Below are positions 5,502 through 7,245 of a DNA stretch of 7,245 nucleotides, piece by piece. The position numbers were made by a program, and so were the translations under genes. Source of the DNA: Bacteroidales bacterium (GTDB lineage: Bacteria > Bacteroidota > Bacteroidia > Bacteroidales > F082); assembly GCA_024762735.1 (NCBI GenBank), contig JANTGU010000112.1, positions 1-7,245 of the forward strand, in the 5' to 3' direction. The notes beneath the pieces are model-generated. The model had not been told where the DNA came from, made no database searches, and was given only the letters and a program-made list of their open reading frames with translations. The stretch's first letter is position 1; each line of letters opens with the position of its first letter.

Positions 5502-6896
5502 CTATAAGCTACCCAACATTTTGCTCGGGTCAACCCATTCGGTAAACTCCTCATCGGTTAAAAAGCCCAGCTCCAAAGCAGCCTCACGCAAGGTAGTACC
5601 CTCGCTATGTGCTTTTTTAGCAATCTTGGCAGCTTTTTCGTAACCGATATGTGTGTTCAACGCGGTTACCAACATTAACGAATTATTCAGATGGTGCTCA
5701 ATGCGGTCAGCATTGGCTTCCACCCCTTCGATGGCATTTTTAGTAAACGAAACGCAAGCATCGCCCAACAGGCGTGCCGACTGTAACAAGTTGGCAATCA
5801 TCACGGGTTTAAATACATTTAACTGGAAATGGCCCTGCATGCCCCCCACGGTAATGGCGGCATCGTTACCGATAACCTGGGCACAAACCATGGTCAATGC
5901 TTCGTTTTGTGTTGGATTGACTTTACCGGGCATGATGGATGATCCGGGTTCGTTGGCAGGAAGGTTCACTTCGCCAATACCACAACGGGGGCCTGAACCC
6001 AGGTAACGAATGTTGTTGGCAATATGCATCAAGCTTACGGCTAATTGTTTTAATGCACCCGAAGCTTCTACCACCGCGTCATGTGCTGATAATGCTTCAA
6101 ATTTATTGGGTGCTGTTTTAAATGGAAATCCGGTCAACTCGGCAATTTTTGCTGCTACCTTTTCGGCATACCCTTTAGGCGTATTCAGTCCTGTACCTAC
6201 AGCCGTGCCACCCAGGGCCAATTCAGAAAGGTGGTCCAACGTGCTTTTCAAGGCACGCAAACCGTAATCCAGTTGTGCCACATATCCCGAAAACTCTTGT
6301 CCCAGTGTCAAAGGGGTGGCATCCATCCAGTGGGTTCTTCCGGTTTTAACCACGTTGGCAAACTCTTTTGCTTTTTTATCCAATGCGTCACGCAGCATTT
6401 CCACGCCCGGAATGGTGGTCTCAACAATCATTTTGTATCCTGCAATATGCATGGCAGTAGGGAAGGTATCGTTGGACGATTGTGATTTATTAACATCATC
6501 ATTTGGGTGCAGAAACTTTTCCTTATCGGTGAGTTGCCCGCCTTTTAGCACATGGCCACGGTTGGCGATAACCTCATTCATATTCATGTTCGATTGAGTA
6601 CCCGATCCTGTTTGCCAAATAACCAGTGGAAAGTTACCATTGAGTTTTCCTTCTAGAATTTCATCAGCAGCCTTTCCTATGGCATCCGCTTTTTCCTGCG
6701 GTAATACACCGAGGTCGGCATTGGTTAAGGCAGCGGCCTTTTTTAAATAAGCAAAGGCTTCAATAATTTCGTGAGGCATCGAAGCTTCAGGGCCAATTTT
6801 AAAATTCATTTTCGAGCGTTGTGTTTGAGCACCCCAATATTTATCGGCAGGTACTTTAACTTCACCCATTGTGTCGTGTTCTATTCTGTATTCCAT
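5502..6896 (-). CDS. fumC: Class II fumarate hydratase (fumarase C)
   Basis: The enzyme interconverts fumarate and malate in the TCA cycle in the cytoplasm, works as a homotetramer and needs no iron-sulfur cluster. The 464-residue length is almost the same as E. coli FumC. All hallmark motifs are present: GSGTQSN (97-103), HPNDD of the second anion site (130-134), TGRTHWMDATP (185-195) with catalytic base His189, and the superfamily signature GSSIMPGKVNP (318-328) with the catalytic loop Ser and the substrate-binding Lys and Asn. The THWMDATP and NPTQNEA details fit fumarase rather than aspartase or argininosuccinate lyase. The start is ATG 6896, with no Shine-Dalgarno. The gene begins 17 bases after the stop of the ArsC-like gene, and no TAnnTTTG box is found in the gap, so the two are probably one transcript. 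The hairpins at 5474-5489 and 5418-5458 end it. Confidence 0.95.
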   Translation of the reverse strand: MEYRIEHDTMGEVKVPADKYWGAQTQRSKMNFKIGPEASMPHEIIEAFAYLKKAAALTNADLGVLPQEKADAIGKAADEILEGKLNGNFPLVIWQTGSGTQSNMNMNEVIANRGHVLKGGQLTDKEKFLHPNDDVNKSQSSNDTFPTAMHIAGYKMIVETTIPGVEMLRDALDKKAKEFANVVKTGRTHWMDATPLTLGQEFSGYVAQLDYGLRALKSTLDHLSELALGGTAVGTGLNTPKGYAEKVAAKIAELTGFPFKTAPNKFEALSAHDAVVEASGALKQLAVSLMHIANNIRYLGSGPRCGIGEVNLPANEPGSSIMPGKVNPTQNEALTMVCAQVIGNDAAITVGGMQGHFQLNVFKPVMIANLLQSARLLGDACVSFTKNAIEGVEANADRIEHHLNNSLMLVTALNTHIGYEKAAKIAKKAHSEGTTLREAALELGFLTDEEFTEWVDPSKMLGSL

Positions 6897-6913
6897 GGTA
6901 CTGTTTTTAAAAA

Positions 6914-7245
6914 TTAAAATAATTCATTTATATTTTCAGCAGGGTCGCCCCAAACTGCTTTATTATCTTTAACAACAATCGGTCTTTTAATGAGCTTTGG
7001 ATTTTCCACCATTATTTTCACCCACTCCTCATCTGTAAAATTTTTACCCTTGAAGTTTTGCTTGTAAACGGCCTCCTGGGTACGTATCATCTCCTGAGGC
7101 TTTTTGTTCAATTTCATCAATAGGGTAGTAAGCTCCTCTTCTGTGAGCGGGGTTTTAAGATATTCCACCGTCGTGAAATTATCTGTTTTTGTTTTCAGAA
7201 ATTCAAGTCCTGCACGCGATTTTTTGCACCGCGGATTATGATAAA
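6914..7245 (-). CDS. ArsC/Spx-family thioredoxin-fold protein (arsenate reductase-like), 5' end outside the window
   Basis: The frame is open from position 7243 to TAA 6916-6914 and gives 109 residues. The visible start reads YHNPRCKKSR, the ArsC active-site motif with the catalytic Cys, so only about three residues are missing beyond the window edge; GTG 7168 is internal and not the start. Compared with plasmid R773 ArsC, it keeps the Arg equivalent to Arg60 (in MIRTQE) and to Arg94 (in KRPIVV), but the position of Arg107 holds Asp (in WGDPAE). The estimated full length of about 112 residues fits the short chromosomal YffB/ArsC-like form, not the 141-residue plasmid enzyme. Glutaredoxin-linked arsenate reduction is thus possible but unproven; a general thiol or redox role is as likely. 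No arsR, arsB or acr3 gene is seen. It is probably co-transcribed with fumarase downstream. Confidence 0.85.
   Translation of the reverse strand, partial: YHNPRCKKSRAGLEFLKTKTDNFTTVEYLKTPLTEEELTTLLMKLNKKPQEMIRTQEAVYKQNFKGKNFTDEEWVKIMVENPKLIKRPIVVKDNKAVWGDPAENINELF

Noticed and set aside
7166..7168. GTG 7168 as start of the ArsC-like protein
   Set aside because: The frame continues upstream into the catalytic YHNPRCKKSR motif, so this codon is an internal Val.

Overview
The window looks like ordinary chromosome from a Bacteroidota bacterium, probably in the Marinilabiliales/Prolixibacteraceae neighbourhood, although the sequence alone does not fix the genus. Supporting signs are the lack of Shine-Dalgarno sequences before the genes, four exact matches to the Bacteroidota sigma -7 element TAnnTTTG placed just upstream of genes, a DUF1343/NamZ muramidase, and the secreted protein family often mislabelled 'asparagine synthetase B' in this phylum. 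No mobile element, CRISPR array, tRNA or rRNA was seen.

Left part (1-1740), minus strand. An AT-rich segment carries a small charged helical protein (73-306). Its frame is interrupted by TAA but continues open to the window edge with sensible sequence, so it is probably a truncated or decayed gene. Next is a secreted exo-beta-N-acetylmuramidase of the NamZ family (452-1693) for peptidoglycan turnover.

Middle part (1733-5296), plus strand, divergent from namZ. Three genes follow in a row: a LolC/LolE-type FtsX permease (1779-3002), a CapD/PseB-like extended SDR with an altered active site (3044-3982), and a secreted conserved protein of unknown function (4025-5296). The two gaps are about 41 bases each. 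Every one of the three has its own TAnnTTTG box, so they may be separately transcribed despite the tight packing. The boxes also show that two upstream TTG codons (3020 and 3998) cannot serve as starts for transcripts from them. The chosen starts are therefore TTG 1779, ATG 3044 (nearly leaderless) and TTG 4025.

Right part (5297-7245). A convergent junction holds two hairpins, one a likely bidirectional terminator. Beyond it, on the minus strand, lie class II fumarase (5502-6896) and, 17 bases upstream of it, an ArsC/Spx-family thioredoxin-fold protein that runs off the right edge lacking only about three N-terminal residues. These two are probably co-transcribed.

Three genes have envelope-related or exported products (muramidase, permease, secreted protein) and the SDR may act on sugar nucleotides. 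Fumarase belongs to central metabolism. I see no new multi-gene system. The most interesting items are the in-frame stop at 73-75, the SDR with missing catalytic residues, the uncharacterised secreted protein, and the ArsC-like protein lacking one of three anion-binding arginines.
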